From Verrucomicrobiia bacterium (GTDB lineage Bacteria; Verrucomicrobiota; Verrucomicrobiia; Limisphaerales; JAEYXS01): a DNA stretch of 64,000 nt. Numbering within the stretch: the first letter of the stretch is position 1; each line of letters starts with the position of its first letter. The notes under the pieces are model-generated. The model was not told the DNA's origin, searched no databases, and worked only from the letters and a program-made list of their open reading frames with translations. Shown here piece after piece: positions 41,753 to 50,307 of this stretch. A program made the translations under genes and the position numbers. The stretch covers positions 1-64,000 of the forward strand of contig DASWYF010000016.1 of the NCBI GenBank assembly GCA_036405135.1. The letters run 5' to 3'.

Positions 41753-41807
41753 CCTCAATCCTTCTCCCCTGCCGAAGGTCGGCTTCCCACTAGGGGAGAA
41801 GGAAGAT
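41742..41807. repeat. Dispersed palindromic repeat, copy 6, with loop insertion
   Basis: CACCCCTCATCCTCAATCC and the CTTCTCCCCT arm are followed by about 22 extra bases (including GCCGAAGGTCGGC, itself a small palindrome) before AGGGGAGAAG. It overlaps the start of the DUF559 gene. Confidence 0.85.
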
Positions 41808-41874
41808 AGCGGCGTTGCGGTTTTAAGGGGCGCTTGCGATATGGGACGTGAGGTTCGAATGGCAAGCGGTTCTT

Positions 41875-41919
41875 CACCCTCTCCCCTCGGAGGGGAGAGG
41901 GTTGGGGTGAGGGGTGCCC
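41875..41919. repeat. Dispersed palindromic repeat, copy 7, inverted
   Basis: Opposite orientation to its neighbours: CCCTCTCCCCTCGGAGGGGAG, then GGTTGGGGTGAGGGGTGCC. It lies upstream of the DUF559 gene. Between copies 6, 7 and 8 (41808-42029) I see no other gene. Confidence 0.85.
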
Positions 41920-42029
41920 GTGCCCCTGTTGTAGTGGCCTTTTTAAAGAACGCTTTCGGATTTTCGGGCATGGGGGAGACGCTTAATCTTAATTGGATGT
42001 ATTTGAGTTTATTCAGCGTTTGATTACTG

Positions 42030-42078
42030 GCACCCCTCATCCTCAATCCTTCTCCCCTCCGAGGGGAGAAGGAGGATG
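42030..42078. repeat. Dispersed palindromic repeat, copy 8
   Basis: CACCCCTCATCCTCAATCC and the arms CTTCTCCCCTCC/GAGGGGAGAAG, ending GGATGG. It is almost identical to copy 5 and lies 30 bases after the rph stop. Confidence 0.85.
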
Positions 42079-42107
42079 GCCGCAGGCGTTTTTAATACGA
42101 ATGGTTG

Positions 42108-42857
42108 TTAGGCAAGGGCGGCTTCTTGGGCTTTTACGAGTTGCTGGATGCCTTGGCGGCCTAGTTTGAGCATGGCTTGGAGCTGTTCTTCGCTGAAGGT
42201 GGATTCTTCGCCGGAGCCTTGGACTTCGACGAATTTGCCACCGGCGGTCATTACCAGATTCAAGTCCACTTCGGCGGCGGCGTCTTCGACGTAGCAGAGG
42301 TCGAGGAGTGGGTTGCCGTTCAGGATGCCGATGCTGACGGCGGCGACGGGTTCTTTCAGCGGGTTCTCGGTGAGCTTGCCATCAGCGATGAGTTTGCGGA
42401 TGGCGAAGGAGAGGGCTACGAAGGTGCCGGTGATGGCGGCGGTGCGGGTGCCGCCATCGGCTTGGAGCACATCGCAATCGATCCAGATGGTGCGGGCGCC
42501 GAGTTTTTCGAGGTCGATGATGCTGCGGAGGGAACGGCCGATGAGGCGTTGGATCTCCTGGGAGCGGCCATCGAGCTTGCCCTTGGAGATGTCACGGGCT
42601 TTGCGGTCGAGCGTGGAATAGGGGAGCATGGAATACTCCGCGGTGATCCAGCCGCCGGTGACGTTTTGTTCCTTCATCCAGCGCGGGACTTTTTCCTCCA
42701 CGGTCACGCCGCAGATGACGCGGGTGTTGCCCCATTCGATGAGCGTGGAGCCGGTGGCATGGGGCGCGATGTGGTTTTGAAAGCGCAGGGGACGCAGTTG
42801 AGCTGCGTGGCGTCCATCGAAACGGGTCGTGGACGAAATATTTGACGTTTCCGACAT
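42108..42857 (-). CDS. rph: Ribonuclease PH
   Basis: A 249-residue phosphorolytic 3'-5' exoribonuclease that trims tRNA precursors. It begins RFDGRHAAQLRPLRFQ. Family segments are GSTLIEWGNTRVICGVTVEE, GWITAEYSMLPYST, the phosphate-binding GKLDGRSQEIQRLIGRSLR, TIWIDCDVLQADGGTRTAAITG, and EVQGSGEESTFS. All are diagnostic of RNase PH. ATG 42857 follows the family's usual length (about 240). The 281-base gap upstream contains a tandem GAACATCGAACATCGAAC element and a perfect ACCGG-TTGCA-CCGGT palindrome but no gene. Confidence 0.95.
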   Translation of the reverse strand: MSETSNISSTTRFDGRHAAQLRPLRFQNHIAPHATGSTLIEWGNTRVICGVTVEEKVPRWMKEQNVTGGWITAEYSMLPYSTLDRKARDISKGKLDGRSQEIQRLIGRSLRSIIDLEKLGARTIWIDCDVLQADGGTRTAAITGTFVALSFAIRKLIADGKLTENPLKEPVAAVSIGILNGNPLLDLCYVEDAAAEVDLNLVMTAGGKFVEVQGSGEESTFSEEQLQAMLKLGRQGIQQLVKAQEAALA

Positions 42858-43138
42858 AGTGGGGAGGAGATTAGGGAGGAGAGGGGGAAATTCAACCACA
42901 GATGGAGTCGATTGCACCGACAGGCCATCATGAAACCGGTTGCACCGGTGGGCCAATGTAAGAGGAACATCGAACATCGAACTTGGTCAGTTCCGCCTCC
43001 CGAACTCGGCTACGGGGAAATTGAACAGGAGGCGGACGGAGAGAATGGAGAGGTTTAGAGAAGGACGCGAAGGGAGAGAAGAGGGGGAATCAGGCGAATG
43101 GCGTTGCGTTAGGTGAGGATAAGGTTTAAGGAGGCGGG

Positions 43139-44029
43139 ATGAAGATGTCCATACCCAGGTTGGTGGCGGGTTCTCTGCTCTTGTTTCTGTCATTGCAAGG
43201 AGTGCAGGCGGCGGAGGATTATGCGATCCGGTTGTCTCCGCCGGTGAAGGTGGGCAGCAAATATGGCCTGGAGGCCAAGCTGAACGAAGTGTCTAAAAAT
43301 GTGATCACCGTGGACGGGCAACAGATGCGCAATGAAACCAGTGAGGAGTCATGGAGGTTCGAGGGGAAGGTGGAGGTGCAGGAGGTGGATGCCAAAGGGA
43401 CGCCAACAAATCTTTCCGTCCAAGTGCAGAAACTGACCGTCACACAGGCGGGCAATTCCAGCGAGTTGCTGCCTTCGGGTTCGAGACTGACGGTAGCGGT
43501 CAAAGAGGGGAAAAAGGTTTTTGAAATGGGTGGCAAAGAGGCCGAACCAGCAGTCGTCAAGGCGTTGCGCGAGGTCATCACTCTGAATAGCGAGAATGAT
43601 CCGCCAGATGATGTCCTGTTTGGCACTGCTGAGCGCAAGAAGGCCGGTGATAGCTGGCCGATGAATCTGGAGGTGTTGATCCAGACGTTGGGCAAGAATG
43701 GCATGGAACTGAAACCTGAGGATGCCAAAGGCAGCGTCAGCAAACTTGAAGAAGTAGTGACGATGGAGGGGAAGAAGTGCCTGAAGATATCAAGCAACAT
43801 CGAGATGCAAAATTTCAGACCTCCGATGCCGACATGGATGAAGGTGAAGCAGGCGAAAGCGAGCGTAAAAAGTTCCGGTCTGTTCCCGGTGGATGGGAGC
43901 GGGCGATTGACGGCGACATTGGATCACTTGATGAGTGTGAAAGCCGAGGGAGCCGATCCCGGAGGGAAAACCATGGCGCTGCATCTGGAACGCACGCTCA
44001 AGGGGGAGAAGAAGTTCAGGTATGAGTGA
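43139..44029 (+). CDS. Exported hypothetical protein
   Basis: A 296-residue secreted or periplasmic protein, not recognised. A strong AGGAGG lies five bases before the ATG, unusual in this window. The signal is RLVAGSLLLFLSLQGVQA. The mature part is rich in beta-strand-like segments with many Lys/Glu (SWRFEGKVEVQEVDAKGTPT, KKCLKISSNIEM), as in DUF6263-like proteins of unknown function. It ends LHLERTLKGEKKFRYE. It lies convergent to the propeller protein gene at 44109. Confidence 0.6.
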   Translation: MKMSIPRLVAGSLLLFLSLQGVQAAEDYAIRLSPPVKVGSKYGLEAKLNEVSKNVITVDGQQMRNETSEESWRFEGKVEVQEVDAKGTPTNLSVQVQKLTVTQAGNSSELLPSGSRLTVAVKEGKKVFEMGGKEAEPAVVKALREVITLNSENDPPDDVLFGTAERKKAGDSWPMNLEVLIQTLGKNGMELKPEDAKGSVSKLEEVVTMEGKKCLKISSNIEMQNFRPPMPTWMKVKQAKASVKSSGLFPVDGSGRLTATLDHLMSVKAEGADPGGKTMALHLERTLKGEKKFRYE

Positions 44030-44108
44030 ATGAGGGCGGCTGATTGGCGGCAAACCCCGGTGTGACGGAGGACAAGGAGACAGAAAAGGCAGTTTGGGCC
44101 GCAGTGTT

Positions 44109-45719
44109 CTAGTCATCTTGCTTGAGACGAAACAGTTTTGAGGAGCCCTGCAATGGTAGTGTCACTACGTTGTTCGTGCCCTCCAACGTGGGAGTCGTTG
44201 ACACAGGGAACAAGAACCTGAAATTTGGTAATTCTTCATCGTGGAGAGTGAATCCTGTATATATGGCAGGCCATTGTACACGGATAAAGCCGTCTGACAG
44301 TTGGATTTCCAACCGGGGCGGATCTCGATATAGGAATTTGGCCAGAAATACCCGTTGCTGGGTGAATGAGCCAAGTGAGGAATCAGCGATGGAAAAACCG
44401 GAACGTGCCGTGCCTGCAAGATAGGCTGCGCCGTTTTGATCCACCACAATGCTGGTGCCGGAATCTCCGGTTGCGCTTCCGCCTTGAATCACCCATCGCC
44501 AAGCATCGACAGAATTGATGGAAGCCAAATAGGCATCCCCGGCACCTATGCTGGTGACATTCGTGGCTCCAAAGGTGGTGGTGCCCTGCATCTGTCCTGC
44601 CAGGAGGATTTCTCCATTTGCGGCAAATAACCGGGAGCCGAAGACTGTTGATGAGGATTGGGGACGATTGACCACCGCCCATTCAATTGTCTCTCGCACT
44701 TCAGAGATACTGAAAATGACGGGGGAATTAGGGCCGTTCCCCACGCTCGTCTCACTGCCGAAAGTTGCGGTGCCGAGGGCGTTCACTCCCCATATCAATT
44801 GGATCCCGCGAGGTGTGTGAAACTGGACCAGATCGAAAGTCGTCACATTGTTTGTTCCGCTGATTTGATAGACGGACTTCACATTCCCGGTGCCATCTGT
44901 TTGCGCGAGAAAACTTCCTGTGAACGCTGTGATGCTTAGATTGGTTGATCCAAATACGGTGTTTCCGGTGAAGGTGCCAGCGATGAAACAGTCGCCAGCG
45001 GAGTCTGTCACCATGCGGACCGGTTGCGAAGAACCGGTGGCGATCTCTTTCAGCCAAAGCAATGTTCCATCCGCATCGTATTTCAGCAAAATCGTATCCG
45101 CTTCCGCGCCGCTGTTGAGCGATACGGTGCCTTCAACCGTGCTGATGGACAAGGTGCCTTGGTAAGTGCCGGTAACATAGATGTTTTGTTCCGTATCAAG
45201 CGAGAGAGAATAGCCTCGGGCACCAGAGGTTGAGCCCACTCTTTTTGACCAGATGCGAGTGCCTGCGGGGGAGACCTTGGTCAAGAAGAGGCTTAGAGGT
45301 GAGCCATTAGAGACGCTGTGGCCAAAAATATTGGCGCCATCGTTGGCATAGCCCGTCACGAGGAGGTTGTCGCTGTCATCAAACGCCAGTTGGTGACATA
45401 AGGCGAGGGGACCAAGGTGCTGGGTCCAAAGCAGATTGCCTGAGATATCCAGCTTCAGGACGATGGAGCTTGTGCTGGCGGTTGAGGGGAATGTCTCCGC
45501 CCCGACCGTTACGGTGCCATCTCCAGAAAAGGAGTATGCCAGATAGACATTCCCGAAGGAATCCGTGGCGATCAACGGGCTGGAGCAATTCACTGTGCCT
45601 CCGAATCCTTGCAACATCTTGATTTCCGGAGGCATGGCGGCTGAAGTCAAACAGGCAAACCCTGCCCAGCATATCAAGCAGGCAACAAACCTCCATGCTC
45701 TTGAATTGAGGACATCCAT
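44109..45719 (-). CDS. Exported beta-propeller (SBBP-like) protein
   Basis: A 536-residue exported protein without recognised enzymatic motifs. The Sec signal ends near FACLTSAA. About seven repeats of the type (I/V)LKLDxSGNLLWxxxxG and (L/V)xxDxxxNxYVTGTYxGTLSI are visible (KLDISGNLLWTQHLG; TEQNIYVTGTYQGT; DSAGDCFIAGTFTGN; DQNGAAYLAGTARSG). These resemble SBBP beta-propeller repeats. A C-terminal region with LEIQLSDGFIRVQWP may be a small Ig-like or anchor domain. ATG 45737 is an alternative, slightly longer start. Single gene; the 324 bases upstream hold a small TCCGTTTGAACGGA hairpin and no other gene. Confidence 0.6.
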   Translation of the reverse strand: MDVLNSRAWRFVACLICWAGFACLTSAAMPPEIKMLQGFGGTVNCSSPLIATDSFGNVYLAYSFSGDGTVTVGAETFPSTASTSSIVLKLDISGNLLWTQHLGPLALCHQLAFDDSDNLLVTGYANDGANIFGHSVSNGSPLSLFLTKVSPAGTRIWSKRVGSTSGARGYSLSLDTEQNIYVTGTYQGTLSISTVEGTVSLNSGAEADTILLKYDADGTLLWLKEIATGSSQPVRMVTDSAGDCFIAGTFTGNTVFGSTNLSITAFTGSFLAQTDGTGNVKSVYQISGTNNVTTFDLVQFHTPRGIQLIWGVNALGTATFGSETSVGNGPNSPVIFSISEVRETIEWAVVNRPQSSSTVFGSRLFAANGEILLAGQMQGTTTFGATNVTSIGAGDAYLASINSVDAWRWVIQGGSATGDSGTSIVVDQNGAAYLAGTARSGFSIADSSLGSFTQQRVFLAKFLYRDPPRLEIQLSDGFIRVQWPAIYTGFTLHDEELPNFRFLFPVSTTPTLEGTNNVVTLPLQGSSKLFRLKQDD

Positions 45720-46043
45720 TGCTATGGAAATTGGCATTTTTATCCAGGCCGGACAATGTTCTTTTCATAGGTTTCCTTTATTGCGGGTAAACACTGTTTC
45801 AATGGAAAGAGGGATGCAGCGGATGGGAAAACTTTTTTAGGGTGGGGGTGTTTAAACAAGCAGTAAGGTCAGTTGGATGGTTCAGTCCGTTTGAACGGAT
45901 TGAAGGCGGGTGCCGTCCAAGGTAGCAGATGGCGGGCAGCTTTGCTTGGCGGCAAGGGTTGAAGTCCGCAAAAGGAGTTAGAAAATGCAGGCTATTTTGC
46001 ACTGGCAAATGCCGGGGACCTGCTTCACTGTAAAGGTCAAGCC

Positions 46044-47969
46044 ATGAGTGAATTCCACGTAATCAAAGAGACGCTGGCGGTAACTGCGCGTCGGCGGCGC
46101 TGGCAGCGGGGATGGCGGGGGTTCTGGAAGGGGTTTTTGATCGCCGGAGGGGTTTGGCTGCTAGGACTCATCCTTTATAAAGCTTTGCCGATGCCGGAGC
46201 CGGTGTTATTCGGCATTTTCTTTGCGGGCTGGATCGCGCCCATCGCGGGTTTCTTGAAGGAGTTTTCCAAAGCCGTCACGTTAAATGAGGCGGCGCGCTG
46301 GCTGGATCAGGAAAAGCAGCTCAAGGAGCGCTTGAGCACGGCTCTGGAAGTGGCTGACAGCAAGAAGGATGGAGAGTGGCAGCGCTTGCTGATGACGGAT
46401 GCGGCGACGCATGCGGGGAGCTTGGATGTGGCCAAGATGATGCCGTTCAGCCTGCCGAAGGCGGCGAAGTGGAGTTTCATACTGCTGGTCATCACCGCAG
46501 GGGTGGGTTTTGTGCCGGAATACCGGACGGTGGAGTATCGACAGAAGAAGCAGAATGAGGCGGTAATGAAAGAGGTGGGCGAGCGGGTGACAACGCTCAC
46601 CAAGAAACAGATGACGAACCGGCCGCCAGCCTTGGAGAGCGTGAAGAAGGCGCTTGAGGAGACGGCGGAGTTGGGGCAGCAACTGCAGAAAGCGAAGCTG
46701 ACGCGGGATGAGGCGCTCAAGAACATCGCGAAGGTCACGGACAAGGTGAAGGAGGAGACACGTGACCTGATGAAGAACCAGGGTTTGCAACGGATGCAGC
46801 AAGCTGCACGGACGTCAGGGCAGGATCAGGCAGCGACGCCCGAGCAGCTTCAGAAGCAGATCGATGATCTGAAAGACAAGCTGGGACAGGAACCGCCGAG
46901 CACCAAGGAATTGAGCGAATTGCAGGCGCAATTGGAGAAGATGCAGGCGGCGGCTGCGGAGATGAAGAACCAGAGCGGCAATGAGGCGGAGGCTTCCAAG
47001 CAGGCGATGTCACAAGCGCTTTCCAGCCTGATGAAACAGGCGGAGGCTGCTGGGTTGGATTCCAAGAAGCTGGAAGAGGCAATGAACGCTTTGAAGGCGG
47101 GCAAGACGGATCAGGTCTTGAAGGAATTGAACGCGGCTTTCCAAGACATGGAGAAGATGAAGGAGCTGGCGAAGGCGCTGGAGAATCTCCAGATGCAGAA
47201 GGAGGAGATGGGCAAAGATCTCGCCGAGCAACTGGAGCGGGGACAGGTGGCGCAGGCGCAGAGTTCGTTGCAACAGATGATCCAGAAGCTGCAATCTGGC
47301 CAGGCGTCTGCGGAGGACATGAAGAAGATGTTGCAGGAACTGCGGAAGGCGCAGGAGCCGGCGGAAGGTTACGGCAAGGCGAGCGAGCATCTGGGTGAAG
47401 CCGTGGCACAGGCGCAGGCGGGCAACAAGTCTGATGCCGTGAAGGAATTGACGGAAGCGATCAAAGAATTGCAGAAGATGCAGGAGCAGATGGGTGATCT
47501 GGAATCACTCATGGCGGCGCTGGAGAATCTGCAGCAGGCGCAGCAATGCGTGGGTAATGGAAAATGCGATGGTATGGGCTGGGGGATGCGGAACCGCCCG
47601 GGCTTTGGTGGTAATTGCAAGGGCAATGAGATGTCGGCGTGGTTTTACCATGAGTTTTACAAGAGTGGTGGCAAGGGCGGTTTGAAGGCTGGCACAGCGG
47701 TGGACGGAACCTGGTCCGAGGCGGATGTGAAGGAGCCGACGGATCCGTTGCTGACCACGAAGGTGAAAGGGCAGATCACGCCGGGCGGGCCGATGCCGAG
47801 CATCACGCTGAAGGGCGTGAGTATCAGAGGCCAGAGCACGGTGGCGTTTGAGGAAGTGGCTGCGACGGCGCAGTCTGAGGCGGAGAGCGCGCTGGCGCAG
47901 GACAAGGTGCCGCGGGCTTATCGCAATGCGGTGCGGGATTACTTTGATGATTTCAAAAAGAAGCAGTGA
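46044..47969 (+). CDS. DUF4175-like membrane protein with long coiled coil
   Basis: A 641-residue inner-membrane protein. Two or three membrane helices lie in the first 165 residues (FLIAGGVWLLGLILYKAL; PVLFGIFFAGWIAPIAGFL; WSFILLVITAGVGFVP). A periplasmic or cytoplasmic region of about 300 residues follows with heptad-like Lys/Glu/Gln/Met content (QLEKMQAAAAEMKNQSG; LEEAMNALKAGKTDQVLKEL), a clear long coiled coil. A cysteine-containing glycine-rich stretch (QCVGNGKCDGMGWGMRNR) comes near residue 505. First gene of the MoxR-VWA operon. Such proteins occur regularly upstream of MoxR; function unknown. Confidence 0.7.
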   Translation: MSEFHVIKETLAVTARRRRWQRGWRGFWKGFLIAGGVWLLGLILYKALPMPEPVLFGIFFAGWIAPIAGFLKEFSKAVTLNEAARWLDQEKQLKERLSTALEVADSKKDGEWQRLLMTDAATHAGSLDVAKMMPFSLPKAAKWSFILLVITAGVGFVPEYRTVEYRQKKQNEAVMKEVGERVTTLTKKQMTNRPPALESVKKALEETAELGQQLQKAKLTRDEALKNIAKVTDKVKEETRDLMKNQGLQRMQQAARTSGQDQAATPEQLQKQIDDLKDKLGQEPPSTKELSELQAQLEKMQAAAAEMKNQSGNEAEASKQAMSQALSSLMKQAEAAGLDSKKLEEAMNALKAGKTDQVLKELNAAFQDMEKMKELAKALENLQMQKEEMGKDLAEQLERGQVAQAQSSLQQMIQKLQSGQASAEDMKKMLQELRKAQEPAEGYGKASEHLGEAVAQAQAGNKSDAVKELTEAIKELQKMQEQMGDLESLMAALENLQQAQQCVGNGKCDGMGWGMRNRPGFGGNCKGNEMSAWFYHEFYKSGGKGGLKAGTAVDGTWSEADVKEPTDPLLTTKVKGQITPGGPMPSITLKGVSIRGQSTVAFEEVAATAQSEAESALAQDKVPRAYRNAVRDYFDDFKKKQ

Positions 47970-48010
47970 GTGAGGGTAAACGGGGAAACATTTTAAAAGG
48001 GGAGGAACAC

Positions 48011-49009
48011 ATGAGTACTGAGGAGCAAATCGCGTCGTTCCGGGACAAGTTTGACCGGATGAAAGCGGAGATCGGTAAAGTCATCGTGGGACACGATGCG
48101 ATCGTGGAGGGAACGCTGACGGCACTTTTGGGCGGAGGCAATCTGCTGCTGGAAGGTGTGCCGGGCCTGGGCAAAACACTTTTGGTGCGCACCTTGAGCG
48201 AAGTGTTGGAGCTGTCGTTCAACCGCATCCAGTTCACGCCGGACCTGATGCCCGCGGATATCTTGGGCACCAACCTCGTCGTGGAAACTCCTGATGGACG
48301 GAAGGAATTTCAATTTCAACGCGGACCGATCTTCGCACATCTGGTGCTGGCGGATGAGATCAATCGCGCGACGCCGAAAACACAGTCGGCCTTGCTCGAA
48401 GCGATGCAAGAGCGGCAGGTGACGGCGGGTGGCGCGGTGCGAAAACTCGTCGAGCCGTTCTTCGTGCTGGCGACGCAAAATCCGATCGACCAAGAGGGAA
48501 CGTATCCGCTGCCGGAAGCGCAGTTAGACCGTTTTTTCTTCAAGCTGCTGGTTGGTTATCCTACGGCGGAAGACCTTACCGAAGTGCTGAACCGCACGAC
48601 GGAAGGTTATAAGGCGCACATCGAGAAAGTCATTGATGGTGCGACGCTGATGGAGATGCAGGGACTGGTGCGGCAGGTGCCGGTGGCGACGCATGTGAAG
48701 GATTACGCGGTGCGACTCATCCTGGCGACGCATCCGAAGACGGACACGGCAGCGGCGATCACGAACCAATATCTGAGGTTCGGCAGCAGTCCGCGTGGCG
48801 CGCAAACACTCTTGCTCGCGGCGAAGGTGAAGGCGCTGACGATGGGGCGGTTCAATGTGAGCTTCGATGACATCACGGCAGTGATCCACCCGACGTTGCG
48901 GCATCGCCTGATCTTGAATTTCGAGGCGGAGGCGGAAGGCATCACCACGGACCACATCATCACGCAAATCCTGAAGGAAGTGCCGAAGGATGCGGCGGTG
49001 GCGGCTTAA
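48011..49009 (+). CDS. MoxR-type AAA+ ATPase
   Basis: A 332-residue AAA+ chaperone-like ATPase of the MoxR family. Walker A GVPGLGKT is at 49-56, Walker B LVLADEINRATPKTQSALLEAM begins near 110, and sensor/arginine regions include LATQNPIDQEGTYPLPEAQLDRF. MoxR proteins are thought to act with VWA proteins, as here, in maturation of metal-cofactor or envelope complexes. A strong GGGGAGG precedes ATG 48011, which is why the in-frame ATG at 47966 was not used. It follows the coiled-coil protein by 41 bases. Confidence 0.93.
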   Translation: MSTEEQIASFRDKFDRMKAEIGKVIVGHDAIVEGTLTALLGGGNLLLEGVPGLGKTLLVRTLSEVLELSFNRIQFTPDLMPADILGTNLVVETPDGRKEFQFQRGPIFAHLVLADEINRATPKTQSALLEAMQERQVTAGGAVRKLVEPFFVLATQNPIDQEGTYPLPEAQLDRFFFKLLVGYPTAEDLTEVLNRTTEGYKAHIEKVIDGATLMEMQGLVRQVPVATHVKDYAVRLILATHPKTDTAAAITNQYLRFGSSPRGAQTLLLAAKVKALTMGRFNVSFDDITAVIHPTLRHRLILNFEAEAEGITTDHIITQILKEVPKDAAVAA

Positions 49010-49015
49010 GGGGCT

Positions 49016-49435
49016 GTGCGCATATCAGAACATTATTGGTGGGTGCCACCACTGGTGATCTTTGGAGGACTGTTGTCAGTCTCAGTGATTCTGCTGGTTC
49101 GCAAAAAAGTCGTGTCTGGAATTCTTTTGGGAATAGTGACGCTATTTCTGTTTGCTGTAGTGGCTCCTAGTATGAGGTCTGCCCGCCCACAAGCTCAGCG
49201 CAATGCCTGCTTGGCAAATGTAAAACAACTGACGATGGCAGCAGAGCAATGGAGCAAGGAAAATAATAAAGTGGCAGGGGATAAAATAGATGTGGTGGCT
49301 GCAGTGGCTTATTTGAAAGGCGGTCACATGCCCGTTTGCTCACGAGGAGGTTTTTACAGTTTTTCTGTAGTGGGGAAATCTCCAGAGTGTTCGCTGCCAG
49401 AACACGATAGCAAGATACCACCTTATAAACCATAG
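49016..49435 (+). CDS. Small two-helix membrane protein with single Cys/CPxGG/GH module (1 of 3)
   Basis: A 139-residue protein started by GTG 6 bases after the MoxR stop. Two membrane helices (about 9-28 and 32-51) are followed by one module. ACLANVKQLTMAAEQWSKEN opens it, YLKGG is kept, CSRGGFYSF replaces CPxGGxY, and CSLPEH replaces the last CxxxGH. The module is the same as that in the trio at 8789-10730, with a different membrane part. Its position between moxR and the DUF58 gene makes it a candidate accessory subunit of the MoxR-VWA complex. Function unknown. Confidence 0.7.
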   Translation: MRISEHYWWVPPLVIFGGLLSVSVILLVRKKVVSGILLGIVTLFLFAVVAPSMRSARPQAQRNACLANVKQLTMAAEQWSKENNKVAGDKIDVVAAVAYLKGGHMPVCSRGGFYSFSVVGKSPECSLPEHDSKIPPYKP

Positions 49436-49438
49436 CGC

Positions 49439-49867
49439 ATGTCACACTCACCCATCATCGCCGAAGTCTTCTTGGGGCTCGTCCAGTCGCGAGATCTCAT
49501 GATTTGGGCGTTGTGGAGTGTCATCCCTGTGGTGTTGTTTTTGCGGGGAAGGCGCAAGCTGGGCATAGCTGCCGCGGTGATCGTGCTGATCATGATCGCC
49601 GTCTATCTCCCGAGCAGTGCCGGGGCGAGAGAACGGGCTTATCGCGCGGCCTGTTTGCAGAATCAGCAGGAGATAGCGCAGGCGGTCGAGCAAGTGGCCA
49701 AAGCCAAAGGAGCCAAACCCGGCGATAACATCGATCTCAAAGAAGTGACCGCCAAGTTGCCAGCCGGAACGATGCCGGTTTGCGGTGCGGGAGGAACTTA
49801 CACGATCACCAAAGTGGGCGAAGCGCCCGTATGCAGTCTTGCCGGCCATAAACCTGACGGACACTAG
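49439..49867 (+). CDS. Small two-helix membrane protein with single Cys/CPxGG/GH module (2 of 3)
   Basis: A 142-residue paralogue of its neighbours. Two helices (about 22-36 and 41-58, LGIAAAVIVLIMIAVYL) lead into one module with AACLQNQQEIAQAVEQVAKA, CGAGGTYTI in place of CPxGG, and VCSLAGHKPDGH. The starting tryptophan helix position carries V instead of W. Gap to the preceding gene is 3 bases and to the next 4, so all three are coupled. Function unknown. Confidence 0.7.
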   Translation: MSHSPIIAEVFLGLVQSRDLMIWALWSVIPVVLFLRGRRKLGIAAAVIVLIMIAVYLPSSAGARERAYRAACLQNQQEIAQAVEQVAKAKGAKPGDNIDLKEVTAKLPAGTMPVCGAGGTYTITKVGEAPVCSLAGHKPDGH

Positions 49868-49871
49868 AAAC

Positions 49872-50306
49872 ATGTCACAAACGCTCAGCACATTCGGAAA
49901 TGAGTTTATCCAGGCTGTCATCATGGTGAATACTTTTAATGTATTCATGTTGGTGGCTGGGCTGGGGTTGCTGAGTTTTCTTTTGGTAAAGAAGCAGAGA
50001 GTGTTTGCATCGGTTTGGTTTGTGATCTTGAGCGTGCTGATGGCGGGACTTACGATGCCGGTTTTTTCCCGGTCAGCGAAAGCCACCACTCGCATCAATT
50101 GTACATCCACACGGGTTCAGGTCGAAATGGCCATACAGCATTGGGTTGAAGAGGGTAAGATCGTTCAAGGCGCAGATGTGGACCTTCAACTGGTTGCGGC
50201 TTACTTGAAAGGTGGCGTGCCAAAATGTCCTGAAGGTGGAGCCTATTTGGTTGGCAAGGTCGGGCAACACGTGTCATGCACTATCGCAGATCACAATAGA
50301 AATTAA
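49872..50306 (+). CDS. Small two-helix membrane protein with single Cys/CPxGG/GH module (3 of 3)
   Basis: A 144-residue paralogue. Two helices (about 20-40 and 45-62) are followed by a module with INCTSTRVQVEMAIQHWVEEG, YLKGG, CPEGGAYLV and SCTIADH (D in place of G). Three cysteines match the family positions. The longer in-frame start at 49785 overlaps the previous gene and was rejected. One base separates its stop from the DUF58 start, so it is part of the operon. Confidence 0.7.
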   Translation: MSQTLSTFGNEFIQAVIMVNTFNVFMLVAGLGLLSFLLVKKQRVFASVWFVILSVLMAGLTMPVFSRSAKATTRINCTSTRVQVEMAIQHWVEEGKIVQGADVDLQLVAAYLKGGVPKCPEGGAYLVGKVGQHVSCTIADHNRN

Positions 50307-50307
50307 G

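Noticed and set aside
41753-42046. N-terminal extension of the DUF559 protein
   Set aside because: It consists largely of two palindromic repeat copies and has no domain; kept only as an open-frame note.
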